Origin: Myxococcales bacterium
GTDB taxonomy: Bacteria; Myxococcota; Myxococcia; Myxococcales; JAJYLH01
Assembly: GCA_021787845.1 (NCBI GenBank)
Contig: JAJYLH010000052.1
Location: 1 to 38,699, forward strand
Direction of reading: 5' to 3'
DNA: 38,699 bases
Shown: positions 7,971 through 16,689 of the stretch, one piece after another
Layout of the letters: each line of letters opens with the position of its first letter
Position numbering within the stretch: position 1 is the first letter of the stretch
Notes under the pieces: generated by a model
Database searches by the model: none
What the model saw: the letters and a program-made list of their open reading frames with translations, nothing else
What the model was told of the DNA's origin: nothing
Translations under genes and position numbers: made by a program

Positions 7971-8075
7971 CAGGAGCGTTCGAGCCGGGGGCAGGAGCGT
8001 TCGAGCCGGGGGCAGGAGCGTTCGAGCCGGGGGCAGGAGCGTTCGAGCCGGGGGCAGGAGCGTTCGAGCCGGGGG
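7971..8075. repeat. Tandem array, five 21-bp units
   Basis: Five perfect copies of CAGGAGCGTTCGAGCCGGGG plus one G, starting at 7971, 7992, 8013, 8034 and 8055. Identity between units implies recent expansion or homogenisation. Confidence 0.95.
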
Positions 8076-8280
8076 CAGAGGGCTCGAGCGGGGGGCAGGA
8101 CCGTTCGGGACGGGGGCAGAGGGCTCGAGCGGGGGGCAGGACCGTTCGGGACGGGGGCAGAGGGCTCGAGCTGGGGGCAGGACCGTTCGGGACGGGGGCA
8201 GAGGGTTCGGGCTGGGGGCAGGACCGTTCGGGACGGGGGCAGAGGGCTCGAGCTGGGGGCAGGACCGGTCGAGCTGGGGG
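8076..8280. repeat. Tandem array, five 41-bp composite units
   Basis: Each 41-bp unit is a 20-mer (CAGAGGGCTCGAGCKGGGGG) plus a 21-mer (CAGGACCGTTCGGGACGGGG + G), starting at 8076, 8117, 8158, 8199 and 8240. A partial 12-base unit follows at 8281-8292. Units differ by a few bases (TTCGGG for CTCGAG in the fourth; GGTCGAGCT in the last). The two half-units are evidently diverged versions of the adjoining 21-bp repeat. Confidence 0.95.
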
Positions 8281-8360
8281 CAGAGGGCTCGTCCCCCACC
8301 CTCTCGTCGCTGGCGGGTTGTCGCCTTCGTTCCGGCTCGGGCCGGATTTCCGTCGCTCTC

Positions 8361-8455
8361 GTGGCACAGGCGTCCCCACCCGTGAAAGGCCGGGGGACCT
8401 CTTGGCGTAGTCGCGTCGGCCATGCCTCCACGGGCGAGGACGCCCGTGCCACGGG
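8361..8455. repeat. Family C inverted pair
   Basis: GTGGCACAGGCGTCCCCACC plus CGTG at 8361-8384 and its near reverse complement CACGGGCGAGGACGCCCGTG plus CCACGGG at 8429-8455, with a ~44-base spacer. A hairpin-forming pair, arranged like the family A and B pairs. No other copy was seen in the window. Confidence 0.7.
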
Positions 8456-8665
8456 AGAAGAACCCGCATCGACCGCTCGCGAGGAGCGGCGTTGCCCAGG
8501 CGGCGGCTTCGGTGTCCAATCCCGCGCGCTCGTCCCTCGACTGCGCTCGGGATGAGCGGGGGCGGGCCGCTCGGGATGAGCGGTGTCCGTCGACTGGCGC
8601 TCAGGATGACCGCTCGGGATGAGCGGCGTTGCCCACGTCCGATGCGGCGAACCAGAAAACCACCC

Positions 8666-9877
8666 ATGCCCAGCACCCCCGCCGCCGACAAGCACAGCCT
8701 CCTGCGAGGACCGCTCCTCGCCTTGCTGATCTTTCGCGTCCTGCGCAGCCTCGCCGCGGGGATGATCACCATCGCCTTCCCGTACCTCGTCCTCCAGGAC
8801 CTGCGCCTGAGCGCGCTCGCGCTCGGCCTCATCTACACCGCGGCGACCGTCGCCACCGCGCTCTTCGGCCTGACCTTCGGCGTGCTCGCGGACGTGTGGG
8901 GCCGGCGAAAGACCCTCCTCGTCGTCGCCGTGATGCTCCCGTTGAGCGCAGGCCTGGTCGTCGTCGGCCACAGCCTGCCCTTGCTCTTCGCGGCGGCGGT
9001 CGTCGGTGGCTACTCCGCGACCGGCTCCTTGATGGGCGGCGGCGTCGGCGGGGCGGCGATGCCGATCCAGACAGCCGTCCTCGCGAGCCTGCTCGGCTCC
9101 GAGAGGCGCACCTTCTACTTCTCGTTCTTCACCTTCGTCAGCGGCATGGCGGCGGCCTTCGGTGTCCTCGCGGCCAAGCCCTTCTCCAACGCCGAGATCT
9201 TCGCCGCGGCGACCGTCCTCTCGGGCTTGAGCGCGCTCCTCGTCCTGCCGCTCGACGTGCCGGAGCACCCGGGCCAGTTGCGACGCTTGAAGAGCCTGAA
9301 GACCATCGGCAAGTTCTCGGCGACGGGAATCCTCAACGGCTTCACGCAAGGGCTCATCACGCCGTTTCTGGTGCCGTTCTTCCTGCTCGTCTACGGGCTC
9401 TCGAAGGAGCAGATGGCCGGCTACGGGTTCTTCGCGGGCGCGCTGGGGTCGATTTCGCTGCTCGCGGCGCCATGGCTGGACAAGAAGATGGGCTTCGTGC
9501 GCGCCATCGCGGTCACCCGGGGCCTGGGTGCGATCCTCGTCGCCCTGCTGCCGGTGATCGGGAGCCTCAAGCTGGCGCTCGCGTTCTACATCCTGATTCC
9601 GCCGCTGCGGGTCGCCGCCTTGCCAGCCCAACAGCGCGCGCTCACCGACATGGTCGAGAGCGACGAGACCGGCCGCGCTCTGGGCATCAATCAGGTGACG
9701 CGTCTCGCCGCCTCCTCCGGCGCCACCACCGCGACCGGCGTGCTCTTCTCGGAGATGGAGTTCGCGCCACCGTTCTTCGTCTACGCCGGGCTGATGGTGG
9801 TCAACATCTACCTCTACTTCCGCTTCTTCGGCCGCTCCCCGGAGCGGTTCGCCGGCGCCCCGCGCGAGGAGGCGTGA
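8666..9877 (+). CDS. Major facilitator superfamily (MFS) transporter
   Basis: A 403-residue integral membrane protein with about 12 hydrophobic segments. After TM2 it has the MFS motif A, GVLADVWGRRKTLL (about residues 71-84). A Gly-rich segment GGYSATGSLMGGGVGGAA follows TM4, and a long cytoplasmic loop after TM6 is basic (EHPGQLRRLKSLKTIGK). ATG at 8666 is preferred by analogy with the duplicated fragment; ATG at 8642 is an in-frame alternative and neither has a clear ribosome site. It would be a proton-linked importer or exporter of a small molecule; the substrate cannot be told. It stands alone, between repeats on both sides, and its 5' end is duplicated at 152-459. Confidence 0.88.
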   Translation: MPSTPAADKHSLLRGPLLALLIFRVLRSLAAGMITIAFPYLVLQDLRLSALALGLIYTAATVATALFGLTFGVLADVWGRRKTLLVVAVMLPLSAGLVVVGHSLPLLFAAAVVGGYSATGSLMGGGVGGAAMPIQTAVLASLLGSERRTFYFSFFTFVSGMAAAFGVLAAKPFSNAEIFAAATVLSGLSALLVLPLDVPEHPGQLRRLKSLKTIGKFSATGILNGFTQGLITPFLVPFFLLVYGLSKEQMAGYGFFAGALGSISLLAAPWLDKKMGFVRAIAVTRGLGAILVALLPVIGSLKLALAFYILIPPLRVAALPAQQRALTDMVESDETGRALGINQVTRLAASSGATTATGVLFSEMEFAPPFFVYAGLMVVNIYLYFRFFGRSPERFAGAPREEA

Positions 9878-9944
9878 GGGGAGCCCTCGGACAGGCAACG
9901 CGCGTGCGCGATGCCGCCGACGGGCGATAATGCGGACGGAGGAG

Positions 9945-10045
9945 CCCCCGCTCATCCCGACCCCTCCGCTCATCCCGAGGGGCTCCCCTTCCGCTCATCC
10001 TGAGCGCAGTCGAAGTGACGAGCGGGGCGGTTCGCTCAGGACGAG
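9945..10045. repeat. Cluster of family A repeats
   Basis: Four tandem or inverted arms: CCGCTCATCCCGACC, CCGCTCATCCCGAGG, CCGCTCATCCTGAGCGCAGT-CGAAG and GTTCGCTCAGGACGAGCGG. The last two form an inverted pair. They fill most of the gap between the MFS gene and the GH36-like gene and end 20 bases before the latter's start. Confidence 0.8.
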
Positions 10046-10065
10046 CGGGAAAACGCAGGCCTACG

Positions 10066-12138
10066 ATGTCCTCTCCGGCTGTACATCGCGATGTGAGATC
10101 GACCGCGCTCCTCGTCGTGCTTCTGCTCTTCGCGTGCAGCGGGGTTCCAGAGCCGCCGTTCGCCGTCGCCATCACGGGCAGCGAGAGCGGTCTCGTCACG
10201 CTCACCGCCCAGCGCGGCAGCCGGCCCGGATTCGTCATCCGCAACGCCGAAGTGCGAGTGCAAATCGACGGCGCGATGCGCTCGACCCGCGGCGCGACGT
10301 GCGTGACGAGCGCGAGCGTGCCGCTCTCGTGCGGCCTCGGCGATGGCCTCGAGCTGAAGCTCTCCTCGGCCAAAGAGGCGAATGGCTTGCTGCTCACCGC
10401 GCACCTGACGAGCACCAAGGCGCACGTGGTCGGCGGGTTCGAGCTCTTGGCGACGAAGGGAAGCGACTCGGCGCTCGAGCTGCCGAAGTCCACCGGCCGG
10501 CTGCGCTATCTGCACAACGGCTACCAGTCGTGGTCGTTCGCGGGCGTGCTCGACCTGCCGCCCCGGCTTTCGCTCCCGCGCAAGAACGACGCGCTCGTCT
10601 ACGCCGCGCCCGATGGCGTCACCGCCTTCGACGAGCACCTGGGCCTGTCTTCGTACGACGCGATGATCGACGGCGGCGATGGGACAGCGCTCCTGCTGGG
10701 CTTCGTCTCGGTGCGGTCGTGGCAGGGCGCCATCGCGCTCGAATCGGACTCGCCGCGCTTCTCGCTGACCGCGCTCAACGGCTTCACCGGCGACACGCTG
10801 GAGGTCGGTCCGTCGACGCCGGTCGACTCGGAGGATCTCTTCGTTTGCGCTGGCACGCCCGAGAACGCGATGACCGCGTATGGCACGGCGATCGATCGGC
10901 GGCGGGATCATTCGCGGGATTCGGTGCCGCTCACGCAGACGGGCTGGTTCTCGTGGAACACGTTCTTCGACGACATCGACGAGCCGACGGTGAAGGCGAA
11001 CGCCGCGGCGCTGGCGAAGCTCTTGCCGGGCGCGCACCTCGTGGAAATCGACGACGGCTGGGAAAACGATTGGGGCGACTGGACGCCGAACGCGAAGTTC
11101 CCGGACTTCGCAGCGCTGCCGCACGACCTGGCCGCCGCGCATCAGACCGTCGGTTTGTGGGTCGCGCCGTTCGTCGTCGATAGCTCGCTACCTGTCGCGA
11201 AAGAGCATCCGGACTGGTTCGTCCGGACGCCAGCCGGCGCCCCGCTCGTTCACCAGCCGTTCGGGACCGGGCGCAGCCTCTACGTCATCGACACCACGAA
11301 CAAGGACGCGCTCGCCTGGGCGGTCGGAAACCTGACCAGGCTGCACGACGCGGGCTTCGACTTCTTCAAGCTGGACTACCTCTACGCGGCGGCGCTCGAC
11401 GGCAAGCGCTTGGACCCGCGCGCGACCGGAGTGTCGGCGCTGCGCATCGGCCTCGACGCGATCTTCGAGGCGCTGCCGACGACGCCGGTGAACCTCTGCG
11501 GCGTGCCCTGGCTGCACGCGGCGCTCGCCCCGAATTCGACCATCCGCATCGGAAGCGACGTCGCGGTCAGGAGTGGAAACGTCACGCTCCAGGGCATCGT
11601 CTTCGTCGCCCAGGCCGCGCGAAACCTCGCCGCGCGGGCGTTCGGACCGCTGTCGAAACGGTCGGACGTCGATCAGATTCCGCTCGCGGGCCTGACCGGC
11701 GACGAAGAGAGCACCGCGCTGTCGCTCGAGGCGCTGACCGGAGGCGCTTTCGCCTTGGGAGACGACCTGACGAAGCTGACCGGCGCCGAGCAGGCGCTGG
11801 TGGGAAAGGCATGGAACGCGGCCAGCGCATCCGCAGACATCACGCCTCGAGACATCTTCGCTCAGGCCGGCGAGACGCTTCTCGGCGCCCCGATCGAGGA
11901 GCAGCTCGAGAATCCGCACCACGTCCAGTCCGTGCTCCCTTCGACGATCGAGAGCCAGACCAGCAAGACCGAGCTGGTTCTCGTCACGAACTGGGGCGAC
12001 GAGCCGGCCGACCTCGCCGTCCCGAGCTTCCCGAGCTCCGCCACGGTCGTCGAGGGCGGCCCGGCTCCGAAGGACGGCCACGTCCACCTCGCGTCGCACG
12101 CCTCGACGTTGCTGCGAATCGACACCAGCGCCGATTGA
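10066..12138 (+). CDS. GH36-like alpha-galactosidase lipoprotein
   Basis: A 690-residue exported glycoside hydrolase. The N-terminus MSSPAVHRDVRSTALLVVLLLFACSG is a lipoprotein signal with lipobox LFAC. A beta-rich N-terminal domain (to about residue 285) includes YLHNGYQSWSFAG, the GH36 substrate-pocket signature. The (beta/alpha)8 part includes TGWFSWNTFFDDI, LVEIDDGWENDWGDWTPN and VGLWVAPFVV. It also has FFKLDYLY, whose Asp437 is the expected nucleophile, and IRIGSDV, whose Asp498 is the expected acid/base. A small C-terminal beta domain ends in LASHASTLLRI. The family removes terminal alpha-galactosides (melibiose/raffinose type) and related sugars. Lipid anchoring would place it at the cell surface or periplasm. 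No sugar transporter or other hydrolase adjoins it except the unassigned MFS gene upstream. Confidence 0.88.
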   Translation: MSSPAVHRDVRSTALLVVLLLFACSGVPEPPFAVAITGSESGLVTLTAQRGSRPGFVIRNAEVRVQIDGAMRSTRGATCVTSASVPLSCGLGDGLELKLSSAKEANGLLLTAHLTSTKAHVVGGFELLATKGSDSALELPKSTGRLRYLHNGYQSWSFAGVLDLPPRLSLPRKNDALVYAAPDGVTAFDEHLGLSSYDAMIDGGDGTALLLGFVSVRSWQGAIALESDSPRFSLTALNGFTGDTLEVGPSTPVDSEDLFVCAGTPENAMTAYGTAIDRRRDHSRDSVPLTQTGWFSWNTFFDDIDEPTVKANAAALAKLLPGAHLVEIDDGWENDWGDWTPNAKFPDFAALPHDLAAAHQTVGLWVAPFVVDSSLPVAKEHPDWFVRTPAGAPLVHQPFGTGRSLYVIDTTNKDALAWAVGNLTRLHDAGFDFFKLDYLYAAALDGKRLDPRATGVSALRIGLDAIFEALPTTPVNLCGVPWLHAALAPNSTIRIGSDVAVRSGNVTLQGIVFVAQAARNLAARAFGPLSKRSDVDQIPLAGLTGDEESTALSLEALTGGAFALGDDLTKLTGAEQALVGKAWNAASASADITPRDIFAQAGETLLGAPIEEQLENPHHVQSVLPSTIESQTSKTELVLVTNWGDEPADLAVPSFPSSATVVEGGPAPKDGHVHLASHASTLLRIDTSAD

Positions 12139-12236
12139 CGACCGCCGCCCCTCCTTGCCATCGCCGCAGGTCGCTCCCACGTTCGCTCGTGAGGATGCAT
12201 GCGCGCCCGAGACCCTGAGCGCGCCGGAGGGGAACG

Positions 12237-12635
12237 ATGATTCGTGGAGCGAAATCGAAGCGCGCGCGGTCCGAAAAGCCAAAGACGCCCGGGGAGCCCC
12301 AAGGGGGCCACATCGCTTCCGCCAAGCCCAAGCGCGCCAAGGCGGGCACGACCACCGGCAGCCACCGCGCGAAGACTCAGGTGAGCGCGCGGACCGTCCG
12401 GATGAGCGAGAAGCCGGTGGCGCGCAAGAAGACGACCGCACCGGCAGCGAAGCCGGCAACCGCCAAGACGAAGCCGGCCGAGGCGAGGACGAAGGTGACG
12501 GGCCGGAAGACGACGTCGAAGAAGACCACCGCCGCCGTCACGCCCTCGAGCCGTGGCCGGCGCCCCGGACGGAAGACCTCGGCGCCGCCGATCGTGAGCG
12601 CTCTGACCGAGCCGGCGCCGACACTGGATTCTTAG
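12237..12635 (+). CDS. Histone H1-like Lys/Ala/Pro-rich basic protein
   Basis: A 132-residue, strongly basic, low-complexity protein beginning MIRGAKSKRARSEKPKTPGE after GGAGGGGAACG, a good ribosome site. It is built of Lys/Ala/Thr/Pro repeats (KKTTAPAAKPATAKTKPAEA, RKTTSKKTTAAVTPS) with an AT-hook-like RGRRPGRK near the C-terminus. Composition resembles bacterial H1-like/AlgP-type DNA-binding proteins and the C-terminal tail of eukaryotic H1. The expected role is non-specific DNA or RNA binding and nucleoid compaction. It begins about 100 bases after the GH36-like gene but has its own ribosome site. No globular domain is present. Composition-based calls in GC-rich DNA carry risk, but the site and start support a real gene. 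Confidence 0.7.
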   Translation: MIRGAKSKRARSEKPKTPGEPQGGHIASAKPKRAKAGTTTGSHRAKTQVSARTVRMSEKPVARKKTTAPAAKPATAKTKPAEARTKVTGRKTTSKKTTAAVTPSSRGRRPGRKTSAPPIVSALTEPAPTLDS

Positions 12636-13096
12636 CGGGCCCCGCGAGGAGGCGATCGCAAATCCCATCGCGCGCGGTGTAACTCCTTGGGGAGCCCCCC
12701 CGAGGGGCGAGCGTTCGAGGCCGCGTGCATGTCCGTGTTTTCCGCCGACGAGTCGCTCATCGCCGAGCGCAAGCGACAGGAAGCGATCGTTCTGGGGTCA
12801 CCACGGGGTGCGGGACAGCGGCACGGACGGGCTGCGATCCCGCCTGCCAGACCGGGTATGCCAGCTCGAACGGCTACTGCGTACAGTCGTCGGGGTGCAC
12901 GCCAGGCGCGACGCAACCAGGCCCCGCCCTGGGTCTGGAACGCCGCCCCGCCGTGGCGGTCGAGCGGCGGTGCGGGCCGCGCTGCACTCACGCGGGCACT
13001 CGCCTCTCGACGGTGCGCGAGTGAGCGCGCTTTCCAGAGGGGTCGCAAACGGATCTCCGCGATCCATGCCAACGAACCAGGGAGCGCGTGGGGCGT
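12636..13096. other. Convergent gap with possible Cys-rich gene relic
   Basis: This lies between two convergent genes. About 12800-12910 on the plus strand reads TGCDPACQTGYASSNGYC then VQSSGCTPG, a plausible Cys-rich extracellular-type fragment. The preceding bases in another frame read MSVFSADESLIAERKRQEAI. A frame change at about 12790 would join them. Neither has a credible complete gene around it. I treat it as decayed coding DNA of unknown origin. Confidence 0.35.
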
Positions 13097-14632
13097 CTAC
13101 AACCCCATCAGATGAATCTTGCGACCCTCGACCTTGCGGTCGCGGCGGTAGAGCTTCTTCTTCCAGGGCAGCTTGCGCTTGTCGATGATGACGAGCCAGC
13201 CCTCTTTCAAGCCGGCGCCGTCGAGGTAGCGGGAAATCTGGCGGAGCCCTTCGGCCAGCGTCTCCCGGTCCCGGCGCACCTTCACCTCGATGGCGTAGCG
13301 CTCGTCTTTCCAGCGCACGAGGAGGTCCAGCGCGCCGCGGCCGAGCGCGTACTCGCGTTCGATTTGTCCGCCGCCGTTGAGGATGCGTTGCAGGAAGGCC
13401 TGGAGCATCAGGTGCGGTCCCGCTTCGCGATAGAAGAAGCCCGCCGCCGCGAGGTGGCCGTCGGTGCGCCAGAACTCCTGGAACGCCGCGAGGAGCTTCG
13501 GCATGTCGAGCCCACCGTCCGGTCGCACGTACCAAGCTGGTTCCTCGCGGATTTGCTCCTGCTGCCGCACGGATAGCACCCGGGGCACGATCTCCCGGTA
13601 GATCGGATTGGCGATTTCCAGCACGCCGCCGACCTTGGCCACCAGCCCGAGGTCACGAACATAGGTGAAATCATCATCGAGCACGTCGTCGCTGGCGCGC
13701 GTGCCGACCAGCATCGGTTCCAGCACGGCCCGCACCCGCGGCTCGCGCAGCTTCGCCGCCAGGGAGTCCAGATGCGTGTCCCGCCGCTCGATCAGGATTT
13801 CCTTGGCCTCGTCCACCTTTGCCCGCGTGATCGGTTTCGAAGGCTCAGGCACCAGGACCTCGACAAGCTGCCTCGCGAGCGCGTTGACGAGCCACGGATG
13901 ACCGCCGGTCAGCTCCGCCGCCCGGTCGATCGCGTCGGGCTCGAACACCTGCCCCGTGTCCGCCGTGTGCTGAAGGTAGAGCTCGGCCACCTCGTCGCGA
14001 GTGAAGTTGCGCAGCGTCAGCGACTCGTCCTTGATGTTGAACGGGCTCGAAGAGCCGACGCGGCCGCTCCCGCCGGCCTGGATGACATAGTCCCGCACGT
14101 CGCGCAGGCCGATGAGCGCCACTGACGAGGGAAACCCGCCCGGCCGGTCGGCGAACGCGGAGCGGAGCTGGCGCAGGACCGAGACCAGGGTCTCGTCGCG
14201 CAGAGCGTCGATCTCGTCGATGAACACGACGAGCGGCCGCACCGAGGCGTTGGCCCAAGCACGAAACGCCGCGGTCAGGCGTGAGGCCGGTGGCGCGTCG
14301 GGCCAGGGCGGCGGCTGCAACTCCGGCGGCAGGCGAAAAGCGAGCGCCCGGCGCCACTCGTCGAGCAGCGCCAGCTCCGCCATCCCGACGTCGCTCGGCA
14401 AAGGCGCGCCGACCTCGGCCGAAACGAACGCCGCCGTGTACCTGCCCTCGCGGGTCAGCTCCCGGGCGAAGGCGTGCATCGTCGTCGACTTGCCGCTCTG
14501 CCGGGGCGCGTGGAGGATGAAATATGCCTTGTTCTCCACGAGCTTCCACACGCGGGGCAAGCGCTTCGTCGGCGCCAGCATGTAGTGGTCGGCGGGGTTG
14601 CACTCGCCCGAGACGTTGAACCGGCGGCCCAT
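13097..14632 (-). CDS. AAA-like ATPase with C-terminal PD-(D/E)XK nuclease-like domain
   Basis: A 511-residue protein. ATG at 14632 follows GGAGGTGCCG and is preferred to the ATG at 14689. The ATPase domain has Walker A APRQSGKST (about residues 42-50) and Walker B LVVFIDEID (about 134-142). A probable sensor region is ALIGLRDVRDYV, and a winged-helix lid follows (LTGGHPWLVNALARQLVE). The N-terminus FNVSGECNPADHYM is typical of the AAA_14/AAA-like family seen with DUF1703-type nucleases. The C-terminal ~85 residues read GALDLLVRWKDERYAIEVK, giving Asp436, Glu449 and Lys451 of the PD-(D/E)XK fold. The family is widespread, often in mobile or defence-type contexts, with unknown biological role. 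It stands alone here, flanked by relics. Confidence 0.85.
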   Translation of the reverse strand: MGRRFNVSGECNPADHYMLAPTKRLPRVWKLVENKAYFILHAPRQSGKSTTMHAFARELTREGRYTAAFVSAEVGAPLPSDVGMAELALLDEWRRALAFRLPPELQPPPWPDAPPASRLTAAFRAWANASVRPLVVFIDEIDALRDETLVSVLRQLRSAFADRPGGFPSSVALIGLRDVRDYVIQAGGSGRVGSSSPFNIKDESLTLRNFTRDEVAELYLQHTADTGQVFEPDAIDRAAELTGGHPWLVNALARQLVEVLVPEPSKPITRAKVDEAKEILIERRDTHLDSLAAKLREPRVRAVLEPMLVGTRASDDVLDDDFTYVRDLGLVAKVGGVLEIANPIYREIVPRVLSVRQQEQIREEPAWYVRPDGGLDMPKLLAAFQEFWRTDGHLAAAGFFYREAGPHLMLQAFLQRILNGGGQIEREYALGRGALDLLVRWKDERYAIEVKVRRDRETLAEGLRQISRYLDGAGLKEGWLVIIDKRKLPWKKKLYRRDRKVEGRKIHLMGL

Positions 14633-14979
14633 CGGCACCTCCGGCGGCGTAGCTAAGGCAATGCGACGAAGAAAGTCAAGGCGAGGCATGATCAGCCGAG
14701 CGTCGAAATGTGGCGACGCCTCCCGCGAGACTCACCGATTGCTCGCGCGGGGTGTGGTACACCGCCCGCGGGGCTCGCCGAAGGTTGAGATCACCAGCGA
14801 TTTGCTCGCGGCTGGACTTCTCCTCCTCGTGATGGGATGTTTCGCGTCGAGGACTCTCGCGATGGCGTTCTTCGATTCCGCCTCCGTCCAATGCGTCGCG
14901 CTCCTCGCCCTCGCCGCCTGTCCGACGACGCTGCCGACCGACGCGCCTGCGGGCCGACGGATGTCGGCCGGATGGCTTG

Positions 14980-15155
14980 CTGACGGACCGGCCCGTACGC
15001 TCGGCGAACGTCGCCGCGAGCTCGTCCAGCGTCTGCCTCGGATGGGTCTCGACTATCTCACGCACGAGCGTCAAGTCGTCTTCACCGAGAGCAGGCTTGC
15101 GCCCACGACCCCTCGCCGAGCTTGCCTTCCTTCCTCCGTCGTCTGAACTCGCCAT
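14980..15155 (-). pseudogene. N-terminal helix-turn-helix fragment of an IS630-type transposase or similar
   Basis: Starting with ATG at 15155, the sequence reads MASSDDGGRKASSARGRGRK then PALGEDDLTLVREIVETHP, RQTLDELAATFAERTGRSVS. This is the layout of the N-terminal HTH of IS630-family transposases. After SVS the expected continuation is lost. A +1 frame then reads TEAESKNAIARVLDAKHPIT, and no DDE catalytic part follows before the ATPase gene. The domain resembles the HTH extension on the IS5-type transposase at 33652 (LREAVTTQPG-type phrase). It is too short to be functional as a transposase; a stand-alone HTH regulator is a less likely alternative. Confidence 0.5.
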
Positions 15156-15357
15156 GACCAGCCCTCTTCGTGGCTGGCCCGGTCGGCACATCGTTCGGGC
15201 GGCTATCCAGTTCTTGGCTACACCAACTTGGGTTGACGCCAATGGGGCTCGTCCGCGCGGCGTCGATGTCCTTGTCCCGGCGGGCGGCCCAAGCGAGGAG
15301 GTCATCGGAGATCCTCGCGCCGTCGCGGATGCTCCCGTTTCGTGGTAGGCTCGTTCC

Positions 15358-16689
15358 ATGAGCCACGATGTCCATTTTCTCGAACGTCTCGCGCGGGTGG
15401 CGGAGGGGCAGGTGCAGCTCGCCTTGTCGCTGTACCGCGACCCGGCGTTGCTGAAGGAGGTGCTTTCGAGCGCGTCCTTGCCGGAGAGCTCGGAGCGGGT
15501 CGCGATTTCGATGGCCGACCCGGTGGAGGGGCCGTTCATCGTGGTGACGCGCGAGGGGAAGTTCGTCACCTGTCTCGGCGCCGGGATGCGCACCCACGAT
15601 CTGCCGGTGGTGACGCGGGCGAAGCTCGATGCGGTCGCGTCGCGGCTGGAGGTCCTGCGCGAACGGATCGACCTCGCCCGGCAGGTCACCGAGAACGGGC
15701 AGGAGCCGGAGATGCTCCCCGTTTGGCGCAAGGTCGTGTGGGAATCGGAGGCCATCTCGCGCGAGGACGTGGCGATGCTGGCCGTGTGGTTGCCGGTGAT
15801 GCGCCCGATGCTCTACGACTTCATGGTGCGCATGAGCAGGCCCAACCGCGCCGTGCGAGAGAAGTTCGCGCGCGAGAAGGGCGACCTCGACCAGCGCCGG
15901 AAGCTGATGGTCGACTTCGCGCGCGTCATCTTCGCCCATGCCCCGATCATCTCGCTGCTCCTGTCGGATCCGGCCGAGCTGAGCCGGCTCTTCGTCGAGG
16001 GCGAGGAGTATCTGCCGACCGCGGTCCGTTTCCTCATCGCCGAAGGCACCATCGACCTGCTCCTGCGGACGAGAGTGGCCACCGCCAACGGCGTCGCGCG
16101 CGGAGGCAAGCCCTACGTCTCGATACTCAAGCACGCGCCGCCGGTCAAGGTCGTGACCGAATTCTACCTGATGGCCATCGGCCTCGCCCACGAGAAGCTG
16201 CGAGCCGAAATCGCGAAGTCGCTCGCCGACGACGCTGCCTTGGAGGCGTTGGGGACCGAGGAAATGCACCAGCGGATGCTCAAGTACGCGCAGGATTCGG
16301 TCTGGTCCAGCTTCGCGAAGGGTGCCCCGGAGTTCGCGGCCCCGTACGGCAGTGCGGACAAGCTGCCGGAGCACCTCGCGCTGGCGCTGCTGCTCAACAC
16401 GGGAGCGCTGACGACCGACGAGGACATCGAAGAGGCGCTCTATCCGATGCTGCCGATGGCCGTCAAGCTCCCGCCGGAGGATCTGTTCCTGCCCCAGGAG
16501 CTTCTGGAAGCGCACGGGAAGCCCGATGAGGAGTCGCTCTGCCACTTCGCCGAGCGGCATGTCGAGGCGCTTCACGTTCGCCGCAAGCGAGAGCCCGTCG
16601 TCACCCAGGCCAAACCCGGCCGAAACGAGCCCTGCCCCTGCGGAAGCGGGAAGAAGTACAAGAAGTGCTGCGGTCGCGGCGACGAATGA
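15358..16689 (+). CDS. SEC-C motif protein of unknown function
   Basis: A 443-residue soluble protein. The C-terminus has the zinc-binding SEC-C motif [17 protein letters not shown] (about residues 424-440), the same metal site that ends SecA. The preceding ~400 residues are mostly helical with no motif I recognise ([58 protein letters not shown]). There is no signal peptide. SEC-C tails are found on many unrelated cytoplasmic proteins and can mediate ribosome or protein binding. The neighbours are an orphan HTH fragment and a repeat-filled gap, so context gives no role. Ribosome site before ATG 15358 is weak (GTAGGCTCGTTCC). Confidence 0.82.
   Translation: MSHDVHFLERLARVAEGQVQLALSLYRDPALLKEVLSSASLPESSERVAISMADPVEGPFIVVTREGKFVTCLGAGMRTHDLPVVTRAKLDAVASRLEVLRERIDLARQVTENGQEPEMLPVWRKVVWESEAISREDVAMLAVWLPVMRPMLYDFMVRMSRPNRAVREKFAREKGDLDQRRKLMVDFARVIFAHAPIISLLLSDPAELSRLFVEGEEYLPTAVRFLIAEGTIDLLLRTRVATANGVARGGKPYVSILKHAPPVKVVTEFYLMAIGLAHEKLRAEIAKSLADDAALEALGTEEMHQRMLKYAQDSVWSSFAKGAPEFAAPYGSADKLPEHLALALLLNTGALTTDEDIEEALYPMLPMAVKLPPEDLFLPQELLEAHGKPDEESLCHFAERHVEALHVRRKREPVVTQAKPGRNEPCPCGSGKKYKKCCGRGDE

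Larger units (their letters stand above)
7721..8665. other. ~0.95-kb repeat-rich intergenic region
   Basis: This region separates the divergently transcribed unknown gene and the MFS gene. It contains a single family A repeat (about 7848-7873), the tandem arrays at 7971-8292, a family C inverted pair (8361-8455) and several direct family A copies (about 8530-8630). The latter are within the segment duplicated at 152-326. Open frames run through the array in several directions only because its period and GC content exclude stops. Confidence 0.75.

Noticed and set aside
7971-8292. CRISPR-like regular repeat
   Set aside because: Units are directly adjacent with no unique spacers, and no cas gene is nearby. 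It is a minisatellite.
6521-8410. Long plus-strand frame reading Gly/Arg-rich repeats
   Set aside because: It is antisense to the 6623-7720 gene and then runs through the tandem array, where stop-free frames arise from the repeat period.
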